The notes beneath the pieces were generated by a model. That model was not told the DNA's origin and made no database searches. It saw only the letters and a program-made list of their open reading frames with translations. A stretch of DNA of 64,000 bases from Pseudoselenomonas ruminis (GTDB lineage Bacteria; Bacillota; Negativicutes; Selenomonadales; Selenomonadaceae). The stretch lies in the NCBI RefSeq assembly GCF_008271295.1, contig NZ_VTOY01000003.1, positions 124,001 through 188,000 of the forward strand, given 5' to 3'. The first letter of the stretch is position 1, and every line of letters starts with the position of its first letter. Positions 45,338 to 55,116 of the stretch are shown here, piece after piece. A program made the translations under genes and the position numbers.

Positions 45338-46728
45338 TGACAGAAATTGGTGTAAATGAACAGACTCCGCGCCAAATCGTGGAAGAGCTGAATAAATACA
45401 TTGTCGGACAGGACGAGGCGAAGCGTTCAGTAGCGATTGCCCTGCGCAACCGCTGGCGCAGCCGGCAGCTGGCTGCGGACATGAAGGAAGAAGTCATTCC
45501 GAAGAACATTTTGATGATTGGTTCTACGGGCGTCGGCAAGACGGAGATAGCACGCCGCCTGGCTAAATTGGTCCGGGCACCGTTCATCAAGGTCGAAGCT
45601 ACCAAATTTACGGAGGTTGGCTATGTTGGCCGCGACGTCGAATCGATGATTCGTGACTTGGCAGAGACGGCGGTACGCATGGTTCGCCAGCAGCGCATTG
45701 AAGAAGTTCAGGAAAAGGCAACCGAACTGGCCGAAGAACGGATTCTTGATGTGTTTGTGCCAGAACAAAAAAAATCGCAGAATCCGCTGGGACGCCTTTT
45801 CGGTGTAGAGGAAGAGTCACAGGAAGAGCCGCAACCCGAACCCAAATATCAGGCGGGAAGAGAATGGGTTCGCAAGCGTTTGGAAAATGGAGAACTCGAA
45901 CAGGAAATCATCGAGATTGATGTCGAAGAGTCCGGCAAGCCGATGGTTGGCATGTTTGCTGGTTCAAGCCTTGAGGGCATGGGCGACAACCTCCAGGATA
46001 TGATTGGCAATCTGATGCCGAAGCGTCATAAAAAGCGCAAGGTGACGGTCGAGCAGGCAAGGAAGATTTTTACGCAGGAAGAAGCCAACCGCCTGATTGA
46101 TATGGAAGCAGTTGCCGATGAAGCGATAAAGGTTGCGGAACATAGCGGTATCGTATTCCTCGATGAGATTGATAAGGTAGCCGTTAAGGGGAATTCCTCG
46201 GGAGCAGATGTATCCCGTGAGGGTGTTCAGCGGGATATTCTGCCCATCGTCGAAGGTTCTACCGTTATGACTAAATACGGTCCGCTGAAGACCGACCATG
46301 TGCTGTTTATCGCTGCGGGTGCATTTCACATGGCAAAGCCGTCGGATCTTATCCCGGAGCTTCAGGGCCGTTTCCCTATCCGCGTGGAACTTAAATCCCT
46401 GCGCAAGGAAGACTTTGAAAAGATTCTTACGGAACCTCGCAATGCGTTGCTCAAGCAGTATGAGGCGCTCCTCGAAACGGAGGGCGTGCAGCTTTCCTTT
46501 GCGGACGATGCGATTTCCCGCTTAGCGCAATTGGCTTGTGATGTCAATGAACAGGCAGAGGATATCGGCGCTCGCCGCCTGCACACGCTGCTGGAAAAAC
46601 TATTGGAAGAAATTAGTTTTTCAGCACCGGAGCTGGAAGAAAAACAAGTGGTTATTGATGCTGAGTATGTGGATAAGCAGCTGGCGGATATCGTAGTAAA
46701 CCGTGACCTGTCGCAATTTATTTTGTAA
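45337..46728 (+). CDS. hslU: HslU/ClpY ATPase subunit
   Basis: 463 residues. AAA+ unfoldase with the N-terminal [20 protein letters not shown], Walker [10 protein letters not shown] (about 62-70), a long I domain (about 110-240) and Walker B VFLDEIDK near 274. The C-terminal NRDLSQFIL is the tail that activates HslV. Start overlaps the hslV stop by one base, so the two are coupled. Confidence 0.98.
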   Translation: MTEIGVNEQTPRQIVEELNKYIVGQDEAKRSVAIALRNRWRSRQLAADMKEEVIPKNILMIGSTGVGKTEIARRLAKLVRAPFIKVEATKFTEVGYVGRDVESMIRDLAETAVRMVRQQRIEEVQEKATELAEERILDVFVPEQKKSQNPLGRLFGVEEESQEEPQPEPKYQAGREWVRKRLENGELEQEIIEIDVEESGKPMVGMFAGSSLEGMGDNLQDMIGNLMPKRHKKRKVTVEQARKIFTQEEANRLIDMEAVADEAIKVAEHSGIVFLDEIDKVAVKGNSSGADVSREGVQRDILPIVEGSTVMTKYGPLKTDHVLFIAAGAFHMAKPSDLIPELQGRFPIRVELKSLRKEDFEKILTEPRNALLKQYEALLETEGVQLSFADDAISRLAQLACDVNEQAEDIGARRLHTLLEKLLEEISFSAPELEEKQVVIDAEYVDKQLADIVVNRDLSQFIL

Positions 46729-46752
46729 AGGTTATTCGTGTCACAGCAAATT

Positions 46753-46780
46753 AAGGGCCTGAGTCTCAGGTCCTTAGTTT
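46753..46780 (+). terminator. weak terminator-like hairpin after hslU
   Basis: AAGGGCCTGA/TCAGGTCCTT stem (one G-T pair) with loop GTC, followed by AGTTTATT. Confidence 0.5.
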
Positions 46781-46792
46781 ATTACGTAAGAA

Positions 46793-46807
46793 AATATTTC
46801 GAAAATT
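46793..46807 (+). promoter_or_regulatory. candidate CodY box upstream of codY
   Basis: AATATTTCGAAAATT matches 12 of 15 positions of the known CodY consensus AATTTTCWGAAAATT. It lies 130 bp before codY in an A/T-rich region, so chance similarity is possible. It would allow autoregulation. The region 46808-46936 also has TTGTTC and GATAAAAT-like boxes but no clear promoter pair. Confidence 0.4.
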
Positions 46808-46936
46808 TAATTAAAAATATTGTTCAGCATCTATGATTATTTTGAAAAATGTGATAAAATAACCTTAATCATGTGATGGGATTATTTATCGAACTGATAT
46901 TGTGTATCGGAATATTTTGAAAAGGAGAAAATCTAA

Positions 46937-47713
46937 ATGGCATCATTACTTGAAAAAACAAGAAAAATCAACCGTCTGCTCCAGCGTTCGGAAAATGTTG
47001 AATACGATGGCATTTCCCGTGTACTCAGCAATGTACTGGGGGCTAATGTCTATATCACCAACCGCAAGGGAAAGATTTTTGGCTATGCCTTCGTCGATGA
47101 TTTCGAGTGCGATTTGATGGTCGACAAGGTCATCAACCAGGGAGAATTTCCGAAGCATTATGTGAATTGGCTTATCCGCATGGATGAGACCAATGCAAAT
47201 CTCCGCTCTAAGACGGGCATGTGTGCCTACGAAGAAAATACGAAATGCATGTTCAATGGCAAGAACACGACGATTGTCCCGATTTATGGCGTGGGCGAGC
47301 GGATCGGTACGCTGATCGTGGCAAAATACGATGAAGAATTTACCGATGATGATTTGCTCCTTTGCGAGTATGGCGCTACGGTTGTTGGTATGGAAATGCT
47401 TCGCGACCATGCGGAGAAGATTGAGATTGAGGCACGAAAGAAAGCTACGGTTCAGATTGCCCTCAATACGCTTTCTTTCTCTGAGCGCAAGGCTGCGATT
47501 GCAATTCTTTCGGCGCTGCAGGATACAGAAGGCTACCTTGTTGCCTCGAAGATTGCCGATAAGGTACGGATTACGCGCTCGGTTATTGTCAATGCGTTGC
47601 GCAAATTCGAATCGGCAGGCGTGATTACTTCCAAATCCCTGGGCATGAAGGGCACGTATATAAAAGTACTCAATGAATATCTCCTCGACGAGGTTCAGAA
47701 ATTGAAGGATTGA
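46937..47713 (+). CDS. codY: GTP- and branched-chain amino acid-sensing repressor CodY
   Basis: 258 residues, ATG after AAAAGGAG. N-terminal GAF domain (about 1-155) with the CodY start LLEKTRKINRLLQRSENVEYDG and the conserved RTGTLI-like GERIGTLIVAKYDEEF. The C-terminal winged helix (about 200-258) has ASKIADKVRITRSVIVNALRKFESAGVI. It represses amino acid, motility and other genes when isoleucine and GTP are high. Its place between hslU and flgB is as in Bacillus. Confidence 0.98.
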   Translation: MASLLEKTRKINRLLQRSENVEYDGISRVLSNVLGANVYITNRKGKIFGYAFVDDFECDLMVDKVINQGEFPKHYVNWLIRMDETNANLRSKTGMCAYEENTKCMFNGKNTTIVPIYGVGERIGTLIVAKYDEEFTDDDLLLCEYGATVVGMEMLRDHAEKIEIEARKKATVQIALNTLSFSERKAAIAILSALQDTEGYLVASKIADKVRITRSVIVNALRKFESAGVITSKSLGMKGTYIKVLNEYLLDEVQKLKD

Positions 47714-47729
47714 GGTCTTTCGAAGTGAT

Positions 47730-47764
47730 GGCTGGTACAAAAATGTATCAGCCTTTTTCTTTTT
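47730..47764 (+). terminator. intrinsic terminator after codY
   Basis: GGCTGGTAC/GTATCAGCC stem (one G-T pair) with a 6-nt loop followed by TTTTTCTTTTT. It separates codY from the flagellar genes. I found no clear promoter in 47765-47902. Confidence 0.9.
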
Positions 47765-47902
47765 GGCAAAAAAAGAGAGAGGGTACTTCTAAAAAGAAGA
47801 AAAAAATGATAAAATTTGAAGGAGTTGCAGTGGTTATGTAGAAAATAAATAAAAGATAACTATGAACGGGTGCTGAAATCCGAGAGAGGATGTGATTCTG
47901 GA

Positions 47903-48325
47903 ATGCTGGAACAAATCATGAATTCGCCGAACTTCGACTATCTGGGCCGCGGTCTTCAGGCTGCAAATTTGCGCCACGAAGTCATTAGTAACAATATCGC
48001 TAATGTCAATACGCCGAACTTTAAAAGGAGTGCGGTTAATTTTGAAGACTTGCTGGCAAAAGAAATGCATCTGGGAGACAGCAGCAGACGCGTGCAGATG
48101 GTACGCACGCATGACCGTCATCTGCCAATGGCAATGACAGGCAAGGTACATGCTGTAATCGAAGAGGATGGCACGACGACAATGCGTGTGGACAACAATA
48201 ACGTTGATATCGATATTGAAATGGCAAGCCTGGCCAAGAATCAGCTTTATTACAACGCCATGTCCACCGAGCTTGGGAGCTTCATGACGAAGATGAAGAA
48301 TGTAATCACCAGTGGTCAGAGCTGA
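47903..48325 (+). CDS. flgB: flagellar basal-body rod protein FlgB
   Basis: 140 residues. The rod-protein N-terminal motif NLRHEVISNNIANVNTPNFKR is clear, and the C-terminal helix pairs with other rod proteins. FlgB sits at the base of the proximal rod. Start ATG 47903 gives the usual length; an upstream GTG 47870 has no better ribosome site. First gene of the flagellar cluster. Confidence 0.95.
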   Translation: MLEQIMNSPNFDYLGRGLQAANLRHEVISNNIANVNTPNFKRSAVNFEDLLAKEMHLGDSSRRVQMVRTHDRHLPMAMTGKVHAVIEEDGTTTMRVDNNNVDIDIEMASLAKNQLYYNAMSTELGSFMTKMKNVITSGQS

Positions 48326-48350
48326 TGATGGGAGATAGAGGAGAAACTTT

Positions 48351-48800
48351 ATGAGCATGTTTTTGGGAATCGATGCAGCAGCATCGGGACTTACAGCCGA
48401 GCGCCTTCGTATGGATGTTATTTCCAATAATATTGCGAATGCCAATACCACAAGGACTCAGGAAGGCGGTGCATATCACCGCCGTTATGTGGTTTTTGAG
48501 CCGCGTGCGAAGTCAGGAAACAGTTTTTCCAGTTTTTTGCAGCGTTCGGTCAATAAACTCGAAGCAGGCGATGGCGTCCGCGCCGTCAGCATTGGCACGG
48601 ATGATACGCAGGGGCCGCTGGTGTATGACCCGGGACATCCGGATGCCAATGCCCAGGGGTATGTGGAACGGCCAAATGTCAATATTGTGGCCGAAATGGT
48701 CGATATGATTACTGCTTCGCGTGCTTACGAAGCCAATACGACGACTATCAATGCTGCTAAGTCCATGGTAACGAAAGCATTAGAGATGGGCAGCAAATAA
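48351..48800 (+). CDS. flgC: flagellar basal-body rod protein FlgC
   Basis: 149 residues, ATG after AGAGGAG. N-terminal AASGLTAERLRMDVISNNIANANTTRT and C-terminal VNIVAEMVDMITASRAYEANTT are the rod-protein signatures. Proximal rod component next to FlgB. It lies 25 bp after flgB in one transcript. Confidence 0.97.
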   Translation: MSMFLGIDAAASGLTAERLRMDVISNNIANANTTRTQEGGAYHRRYVVFEPRAKSGNSFSSFLQRSVNKLEAGDGVRAVSIGTDDTQGPLVYDPGHPDANAQGYVERPNVNIVAEMVDMITASRAYEANTTTINAAKSMVTKALEMGSK

Positions 48801-48840
48801 GCAAAATTCTTAAGATATCGGCTTTTGAAAGGATAGAGCT

Positions 48841-49143
48841 ATGGAGATACAAGCATTGCAGATGACACCGGTGTCGATGCACGCCGACAGTCATTTAGGG
48901 GAGACCCAGCCAAAAGAAGAAGTAAAGGGCTTTGGTGAGTATCTGAAGGATGCTTTAAAGAAGACGAATGAACTCCAGCTGGATTCGGACCGGCAGAATG
49001 CGCTGCTGGCAGCCGGACAGATTGATGATGTTGCACAAGTGGTCATCGCCAGCCAGAAGGCTGACATCGCCCTGCAGCTCACCCTTCAGCTTCGGAATCG
49101 TGCAATTTCGGCTTATCAGGAAATCATGCGGATGCAGGTATAA
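48841..49143 (+). CDS. fliE: flagellar hook-basal body protein FliE
   Basis: 100 residues. FGEYLKDALKKTNELQLDSDRQ and the C-terminal VVIASQKADIALQLTLQLRNRAISAYQEIMRMQV fit FliE, which joins the MS ring to the rod. ATG after AAGGATAGAG. Confidence 0.95.
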   Translation: MEIQALQMTPVSMHADSHLGETQPKEEVKGFGEYLKDALKKTNELQLDSDRQNALLAAGQIDDVAQVVIASQKADIALQLTLQLRNRAISAYQEIMRMQV

Positions 49144-49198
49144 TTTTTATAGCACTTTTAGCAGATAAAGACAGAATTGACTTGAAGGGATTGAGATC

Positions 49199-50788
49199 AT
49201 GGGAGATTGGAAAGAGCGGTATAAGAACCTGTGGACCAGGTTCAGCAAACGCCAGCGCTATATTATGCTGGGGTCCGCTTTGGCTATTCTCGTTGCTATC
49301 ATTGGCCTGAGTGCCTGGTATGGCAATAAACCGGATATGGTTCCTCTGTTTACCAATATGGAAGCAAAGGATGCCGGTGAAGTAGCGGCTAAATTAAAAG
49401 AATCAAAAATCAATTATGAAGTGCAGGAAACGAAGCAGGGAACAACTATCCTGGTTCCATCCAAGAATGTTCATGATGCCCGCCTGGACTTGGCTTCTCA
49501 GGGCTTGCCGCGCGGCAATAAAGGTTTTGAGATTTTCGATGACAGCAAACTTGGTGTTACCGAATTCCAGAACAAGGTCAATTTCCTTCAGGCACTTCAG
49601 GGGGAACTCACCCGTACGATTGAACAGATTGAAGCGGTAGAGAAGGCACGGGTTCATATCGTTCTTCCGGAAGACAGCCTTTACAAGAAGAATGAGAAGC
49701 CGGCAACGGCCTCGATTATGCTTCGGCTGAAACCTCAGGCGGAACTCAGCAAAAAGGAAATCAAAGGTATTGTTAACCTCGCGGCCAACAGTATTCAGGG
49801 GCTGAAGCCGGAAAACATCACCATTGTTGATGACACGGGCAAGATACTCAATGACCCGGATGAAAACGAAGAAAACAGCGTCGGGGCAAAGACCATGACG
49901 CAGCTCGATATGACCAAGAAGGTTCAGGATAACATCCAGAAGAGTATCCAGACACTCTTAGACCAGTCGCTTGGTGAAGGCCGCGCTTTTGCCCGGGTAA
50001 ATGTCGAACTTGACTTCGACGACCGCACAACGGATAAGCAGACCTTTACGCCGGTAGTCGATGACTCCGGTATTATCCGCAGCCAACAGGATGTCAGCGA
50101 GTCCTATAATGGCACATCGACTCAGCCGGGCGGTGCAGCTGGTGTCCAGTCAAATGTTCCGGGCTATGTTGCCCAGAATGGCAACTCCAATGCGGAGTAT
50201 TCCAAAAAGGAATCGACGAAAAACTACGAAATCAATGAGGAAAAGTCGAAAGTCGTGGCTGCGCCAGGTTCGATTCGCCGTTTGAATGTAGCTGTGCTGG
50301 TCAATGATGATGTCAATGCAACCCAGCAGGACAGCATCATGCGTACGGTAAGCAGCGCCGCTGGTATCAATCAGGATCGTGGTGACACGATTTCCGTTGA
50401 GCCACTGCCGTTCAGTACGGAGCTTAGAGACCGCCGGGCTGCGGAAGAACAGGCCGCCAAGGATCGTGAAGACCGCATTTTCTACATGCAGATTGCTGCC
50501 GCATTGTTGGTTTTGGCACTGATTGTTGGTGCTATCATGATGCGCCGCCGCAAAAAGCAGCAGGAGCTTGCCGCACTCGAAGAGCAGAGACGGCTCGAAG
50601 AAGAGGAGAAGGCACGCTTGGCAGCAGAGAGGGCAGAACGCGTGGATGCTGGCGAAGTTGGCGAAGAAGAGCTTACCGAAGAGGAACAGCGTCATCTTAC
50701 CGAGAAACAGACGCTGCAGCAGCTCATCGATCAGAAGCCGGCCGAAGTGGCTATGCTTATCAAGACTTGGCTTTCGGAGGAAGAATAA
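49199..50788 (+). CDS. fliF: flagellar MS-ring protein FliF
   Basis: 529 residues, ATG after GAAGGGATTGAG. One membrane segment near residues 22-42 and another near 425-452 (MQIAAALLVLALIVGAIMM) flank the large periplasmic part with the YscJ/FliF ring domains (RARVHIVLPEDSL-type: KARVHIVLPEDSLYKK). The C-terminal cytoplasmic tail (LIKTWLSEEE) binds FliG. It ends directly against fliG with no gap. Confidence 0.97.
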   Translation: MGDWKERYKNLWTRFSKRQRYIMLGSALAILVAIIGLSAWYGNKPDMVPLFTNMEAKDAGEVAAKLKESKINYEVQETKQGTTILVPSKNVHDARLDLASQGLPRGNKGFEIFDDSKLGVTEFQNKVNFLQALQGELTRTIEQIEAVEKARVHIVLPEDSLYKKNEKPATASIMLRLKPQAELSKKEIKGIVNLAANSIQGLKPENITIVDDTGKILNDPDENEENSVGAKTMTQLDMTKKVQDNIQKSIQTLLDQSLGEGRAFARVNVELDFDDRTTDKQTFTPVVDDSGIIRSQQDVSESYNGTSTQPGGAAGVQSNVPGYVAQNGNSNAEYSKKESTKNYEINEEKSKVVAAPGSIRRLNVAVLVNDDVNATQQDSIMRTVSSAAGINQDRGDTISVEPLPFSTELRDRRAAEEQAAKDREDRIFYMQIAAALLVLALIVGAIMMRRRKKQQELAALEEQRRLEEEEKARLAAERAERVDAGEVGEEELTEEEQRHLTEKQTLQQLIDQKPAEVAMLIKTWLSEEE

Positions 50789-51817
50789 ATGGCATTTGAT
50801 ATGTATGGAGACAGTGAGCCGGAACTTTCCAATCAGGAGAAAGTTGCGATACTGTTCATAGCACTTGGACCAGAGTATTCGGCCAAGCTGTTCCAGCATC
50901 TTGATGATGAAGAAATTGAAAAAATAACACTGGAGATTGCCAATCATAAGCAGGTAAGCGCTGAGCAGAAAGCTGCGGTAATCAGCGAATTTTATCAGAT
51001 GGCTATGGCCAAGGACTATATATCCAGCGGTGGTTTGGAGTATGCTCAGAACGTACTCGAAAAAGCGCTGGGGTCCGAAAAGGCGATGGATATTATCAAT
51101 CGCCTTACTACGAGCCTGCAGGTTCGTCCGTTCGACTTTTTGCGTAAGACGGATCCGTCACAGCTTATGAACTTTATCCAGAACGAGCATCCGCAGACGA
51201 TTGCGCTTATCATGGCGTATTTGGATCCGGACCAGGCAGCCACCGTTTTAGGGTCGCTGTCTCCGGATGCCCAGGCGGATGTTGCGAAGCGAATTGCGCA
51301 AATGGACCGCACGTCTCCGGATATTATCCGCGAGGTTGAGCGTGTACTGGAGCGCAAGCTTTCTACGCTGGTTACGCAGGATTTCACTTCTGCTGGTGGT
51401 GTCAAGGCGATTGTCGAGGTGCTCAACCGCGTCGACCGTACGACCGAGAAGTCCATTATCGAAACCCTCGAAGTGGACAATCCGGAACTGGCCGAGGAAA
51501 TCAAACGGCTCATGTTCGTATTCGAGGATATCGTTCAGCTCGACGACCGTTCGTTGCAGATGGTACTTCGCGAAGTGGATACGAAAGATTTGTCGCTGGC
51601 GCTCAAGGCTACGCCACAGGAAGTTGCCGACAAGGTCTACAAGAATATGTCGAAACGTGCAGCCGATATGCTGCGTGAAGAGATTGAGTTCATGGGACCG
51701 GTCAAGATTCGCGACGTCGAAGAGGCCCAGCAGAAGGTCGTCAATGTCATCCGTACACTGGAGGACAAGGGCGAGATTGTTGTTTCGCGTGGACAGGGAG
51801 ACGAGATGATTGTCTAA
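50789..51817 (+). CDS. fliG: flagellar switch protein FliG
   Basis: 342 residues. Three-part FliG: N-terminal domain for FliF, middle domain with NEHPQTIALIMAYLDPDQAA (the EHPQ motif for FliM, about 127) and C-terminal torque domain with charged residues (FVFEDIVQLDDRSLQMVLREVD, VKIRDVEEAQQKVV). It starts at the base after the fliF stop and overlaps fliH by 8 bases. Confidence 0.98.
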   Translation: MAFDMYGDSEPELSNQEKVAILFIALGPEYSAKLFQHLDDEEIEKITLEIANHKQVSAEQKAAVISEFYQMAMAKDYISSGGLEYAQNVLEKALGSEKAMDIINRLTTSLQVRPFDFLRKTDPSQLMNFIQNEHPQTIALIMAYLDPDQAATVLGSLSPDAQADVAKRIAQMDRTSPDIIREVERVLERKLSTLVTQDFTSAGGVKAIVEVLNRVDRTTEKSIIETLEVDNPELAEEIKRLMFVFEDIVQLDDRSLQMVLREVDTKDLSLALKATPQEVADKVYKNMSKRAADMLREEIEFMGPVKIRDVEEAQQKVVNVIRTLEDKGEIVVSRGQGDEMIV

Positions 51818-52595
51818 GGTTATCAAAGCCGCTGTATGGAAAGACAACCCTCATTTTATCGATACGCCGGAGCCACCTAAACAGGAGTCTGTGGCAGATA
51901 TGACGATGGACGATGAGGCCCGCGCCCATATAATGGCTGAAATTGCTCGAAAAGAGCAGCGGGCCTCGGAAATGCTCAAAGATGCCAAGATAAACGCCGA
52001 AATAATTAAACAGGAGGCGCAGGCTGAACGCGAGCGATTGCTGGCAGAAACGCAGCAGGAAATCGATGCGCTCAAGGAGCAGGCTCAGCAGGCTGGCCGC
52101 AGAGAAGGCTATGAAGCTGGCCATGACGAAGGAGAGCAAAAAGTTCGTGAGGAGATGGCAGACCTCATCCGCGAGGCCAATGCCAAAGCGGAAAAAACCC
52201 TGGCTGACGCACGCAAAGCTTCACGTGATTATGTGCAGCAGGCAGAACAGGACGTAATAACCATCGCCATGAGTGTAGTCGATAAGGTGCTTCCTCAGCA
52301 TTTTATCGATGTACCGCAGGTGGTCCTGCCCATGGTAAAAGAGGCCATACTCAAAGTGAAAAATCAAAAGGAACTCATTGTTCATGTTCCGCCGGACAGC
52401 TATGATTTGGTGTTGATGGCTCGTGACGAGTTCCGTACGATTTTGACTTATGGCGATGCTGTGCTGACCGTTACGTCGGATGAAAGCCTGAAACCGGGGG
52501 ATTGCCTTATCGAGACGCCGAATGGCAGTGTCGATGCCCGCCTGGCTACCAGGATAGAACTTTTGAAACAAGCGGTACGGGATGTAATGCTATGA
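51810..52595 (+). CDS. fliH: flagellar export apparatus regulator FliH
   Basis: 261 residues, TTG start inside the end of fliG. A long central coiled coil (about 35-150, rich in A, E, K, R and Q) holds GRREGYEAGHDEGEQK, similar to the GxxxG-type repeat of FliH. The C-terminal part resembles V-type ATPase stator subunits. It binds FliI and controls its ATPase. Start TTG is supported by the overlap and lack of other starts. Confidence 0.92.
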   Translation: MSKVIKAAVWKDNPHFIDTPEPPKQESVADMTMDDEARAHIMAEIARKEQRASEMLKDAKINAEIIKQEAQAERERLLAETQQEIDALKEQAQQAGRREGYEAGHDEGEQKVREEMADLIREANAKAEKTLADARKASRDYVQQAEQDVITIAMSVVDKVLPQHFIDVPQVVLPMVKEAILKVKNQKELIVHVPPDSYDLVLMARDEFRTILTYGDAVLTVTSDESLKPGDCLIETPNGSVDARLATRIELLKQAVRDVML

Positions 52596-53929
52596 GTGAA
52601 GAGAACGACAAAAGCTTCCAATTGAATATTGCCAAATTCACCGAGGCTGTACGGACTTGCCCGTCTATGAAACTGACAGGCAAGGTTACGCAGGTCATCG
52701 GACTGGTTATTGAGTCGCAAGGCCCGACGGTCAGTGTTGGTGAGCTTTGTTACGTTCATTCGCGGTTGGCAGATGTGGCACCTATCCCTGCGGAAGTCGT
52801 AGGCTTCCGAGAGGGATATGTCATGCTGATGCCCGTTGGTGAGATGCAGGGTATCGGGCCAGGCTGCGAAGTTGTGTCAGCGCAAAAGATGCTCAATGTA
52901 AAGGTCGGGCCGGAACTCTTAGGACGTGTGCTGGACGGTCTGGGCAATCCTATGGATGATAAAGGACCGCTGCTCTGCCGGGAAGAATATCCTTTGCAGG
53001 CTGACCCGCCAGCACCGCTTAGCCGGCCGCGTATACATGAGAATCTATATGTAGGGGTTCGTGCTATCGATGGTTTGATAACTATGGGCGAGGGCCAGCG
53101 AATTGGCATTATGGCCGGTTCGGGTGTTGGCAAATCCACGCTGCTGTCCATGATAGCCCGCAATACTGAAGCAGATATCAGTGTCATTGCGTTGGTGGGT
53201 GAGCGTGGCCGTGAGGTTCGTGATTTTATTGAACGCGACCTCGGCGAAGAGGGAATGAAGCGTTCCGTCGTGGTAGTGGCTACCTCCGATCAGCCGGCAC
53301 TTGTCCGCATCAAGGGCGCTATGACGGCTACGGCTATTGCCGAATATTTTCGTGACCAGGGCCGGAAGGTTATTTTGATGATGGACTCGGTTACGCGCTT
53401 TGCGATGGCTCAGCGTGAGGTAGGACTTACTATTGGCGAGCCGCCAGCTACCCGTGGTTATACTCCATCGGTATTTGCTATGCTGCCGCGGCTGCTCGAA
53501 CGGGCTGGTACCAGTGAACGGGGGTCCATAACGGGAATCTATACGGTGCTGGTTGATGGCGATGATATGAATGAACCGATTGCCGATGCGGTCCGAAGTA
53601 TTTTGGACGGGCATATTGTTCTTAGCCGTAACATTGCCGCGCAGAACCACTTTCCTGCAATTGATATCATGCCGAGTGTCAGCCGTGTCATGAATGAGGT
53701 CGTATCGCCGGAACATTTAAAAGCTGCGCAGCAGATGCGGCAGCTGATGGCTGTTTACCGCGATGCGGAGGACTTGATTCACATCGGCGCGTATGTTAAG
53801 GGGTCGAGTGCGAAGATTGACGAAGCAATAGCGAAAATTGATTCCATTAACGATTTCTTATGTCAGGGGATATTTGAGGTGGATTCCTACGAAGATACTG
53901 AGAATAAACTGATAGGAATATCCGGGTGA
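52592..53929 (+). CDS. fliI: flagellum-specific ATPase FliI
   Basis: 445 residues from ATG 52592, overlapping the fliH stop by 4 bases (ATGA). Walker A GSGVGKST at 176-183, DELTA-like GERGREVRDFIERDLG, Walker B VILMMDSVTRFAMAQRE, and PPATRGYTPSVFAMLPRLLERAG. It powers unfolding of flagellar type III export substrates. Confidence 0.98.
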   Translation: MSEENDKSFQLNIAKFTEAVRTCPSMKLTGKVTQVIGLVIESQGPTVSVGELCYVHSRLADVAPIPAEVVGFREGYVMLMPVGEMQGIGPGCEVVSAQKMLNVKVGPELLGRVLDGLGNPMDDKGPLLCREEYPLQADPPAPLSRPRIHENLYVGVRAIDGLITMGEGQRIGIMAGSGVGKSTLLSMIARNTEADISVIALVGERGREVRDFIERDLGEEGMKRSVVVVATSDQPALVRIKGAMTATAIAEYFRDQGRKVILMMDSVTRFAMAQREVGLTIGEPPATRGYTPSVFAMLPRLLERAGTSERGSITGIYTVLVDGDDMNEPIADAVRSILDGHIVLSRNIAAQNHFPAIDIMPSVSRVMNEVVSPEHLKAAQQMRQLMAVYRDAEDLIHIGAYVKGSSAKIDEAIAKIDSINDFLCQGIFEVDSYEDTENKLIGISG

Positions 53930-53934
53930 GATAA

Positions 53935-54399
53935 ATGAAGAAATTCAAATTTCAGCTGGAAACGCTGCTAAAAGTCACGCGTATGAAAAAAGAAGATGCC
54001 GAAGTTGCTTTTGCTGAGGCGTCCCGAAAGGTCGAAGAAGCCCGCGAGGCTTTGGAGGGGCTGCTAAAGGAAATGCAGCAGGGACAAAGGGATTATGAAG
54101 CTCTTTCCATCGAGGGAACGAAGGTAACAGTCGGGCGTTTGATGACTTTCAACAGTTTTTTTGCCTGGAAGCGCGAGCAGATTGAAATGCAGCAGGGCAT
54201 TGTCCTGCAAATGCGAAATGAAAAGCAAAAGAAACTAAAGGAACTCATGGATGTCATGAGTTATCTGAAGAGTATTGAGCAGTTGAAGGAAAAGCGGCTT
54301 CAGGAATACAAGGAAGAAGCTATGCAGGAAGAGCAGAAGATGCTCGATGAGATTGGCCTGCAATTGACCATGAGAAGGAAAGCGGGGGAAGCTTTATGA
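53935..54399 (+). CDS. fliJ: flagellar export protein FliJ
   Basis: 154 residues, almost all coiled coil, beginning KKFKFQLETLLKVTRMKKEDAE like other FliJ. It links FliI to the export gate. Identified mainly by start motif, size and place. It overlaps the next gene by 4 bases. Confidence 0.9.
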   Translation: MKKFKFQLETLLKVTRMKKEDAEVAFAEASRKVEEAREALEGLLKEMQQGQRDYEALSIEGTKVTVGRLMTFNSFFAWKREQIEMQQGIVLQMRNEKQKKLKELMDVMSYLKSIEQLKEKRLQEYKEEAMQEEQKMLDEIGLQLTMRRKAGEAL

Positions 54400-55070
54400 T
54401 AAACTTATCAGGAGTTAGAGCTGTACAAGCCCGGATTGCACAGATTCAGGAACGATTCGGAATGCCAAGGGGCGTTCCGGGGATGGATTTCCAAAATACG
54501 CTTAAGAAAGAAATCCAAAAGACTGAGCAGGCAGAAAAAGCTCAAACAGCTCCGACGGCAGTCACCCCAGCGAAGAAAACGCAGGCGGCATCGTCGTATT
54601 CCCCGATAACTTCCAGTGGTAAGGCGCAGAATTTTGTTTCACCATCCGCGAAGAATACTTATCCATCTTATTCGGTAAATCAAAGCCTGCCGTTAGCAGA
54701 CCAGAGCTTGTCAGCGATGATTGATGAAGCGGCACGCAAGTATAATGTTGACCCGAAACTGGTGGCTGCCGTAGCGGAAGTAGAATCCGGCGGCAATCAG
54801 GATGAGACTTCATCGGCTGGTGCAATTGGCGTTATGCAGCTGATGCCGGATACGGCGGCTGCGTTGGGCGTCAATCCGTATGACAAGAAATCCAACATCG
54901 AAGGTGGAGCTAAATATCTCCGTCAGATGCTGGATACATTCGATGGAGATATCCGCAAGGCAGTAGCTGCCTATAATGCGGGGCCTAATGCCGTAAAGAA
55001 TTATGGCGGGATTCCTCCTTACCGGGAGACTCAGAACTACGTTAACAAGGTACTTGACATCTATCGGTAA
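54396..55070 (+). CDS. lytic transglycosylase (SLT) in the flagellar cluster, no signal peptide
   Basis: 224 residues. The N-terminal 100 residues are low-complexity and without a Sec signal; residues about 105-220 form an SLT/goose lysozyme domain with catalytic E130 (AEVESGGN), then AIGVMQLMPDTAAALGVNPYD and AAYNAGPNAVKNYGG. It cuts glycan strands to let the rod or hook pass the wall. Without a signal it may leave through the flagellar export system, as FlgJ does (inference). It overlaps fliJ by 4 bases. Confidence 0.92.
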   Translation: MINLSGVRAVQARIAQIQERFGMPRGVPGMDFQNTLKKEIQKTEQAEKAQTAPTAVTPAKKTQAASSYSPITSSGKAQNFVSPSAKNTYPSYSVNQSLPLADQSLSAMIDEAARKYNVDPKLVAAVAEVESGGNQDETSSAGAIGVMQLMPDTAAALGVNPYDKKSNIEGGAKYLRQMLDTFDGDIRKAVAAYNAGPNAVKNYGGIPPYRETQNYVNKVLDIYR

Positions 55071-55116
55071 TTGCCAATGGATGATAGTGGAATAATAGAT
55101 AAAGGCAGGTAATACA

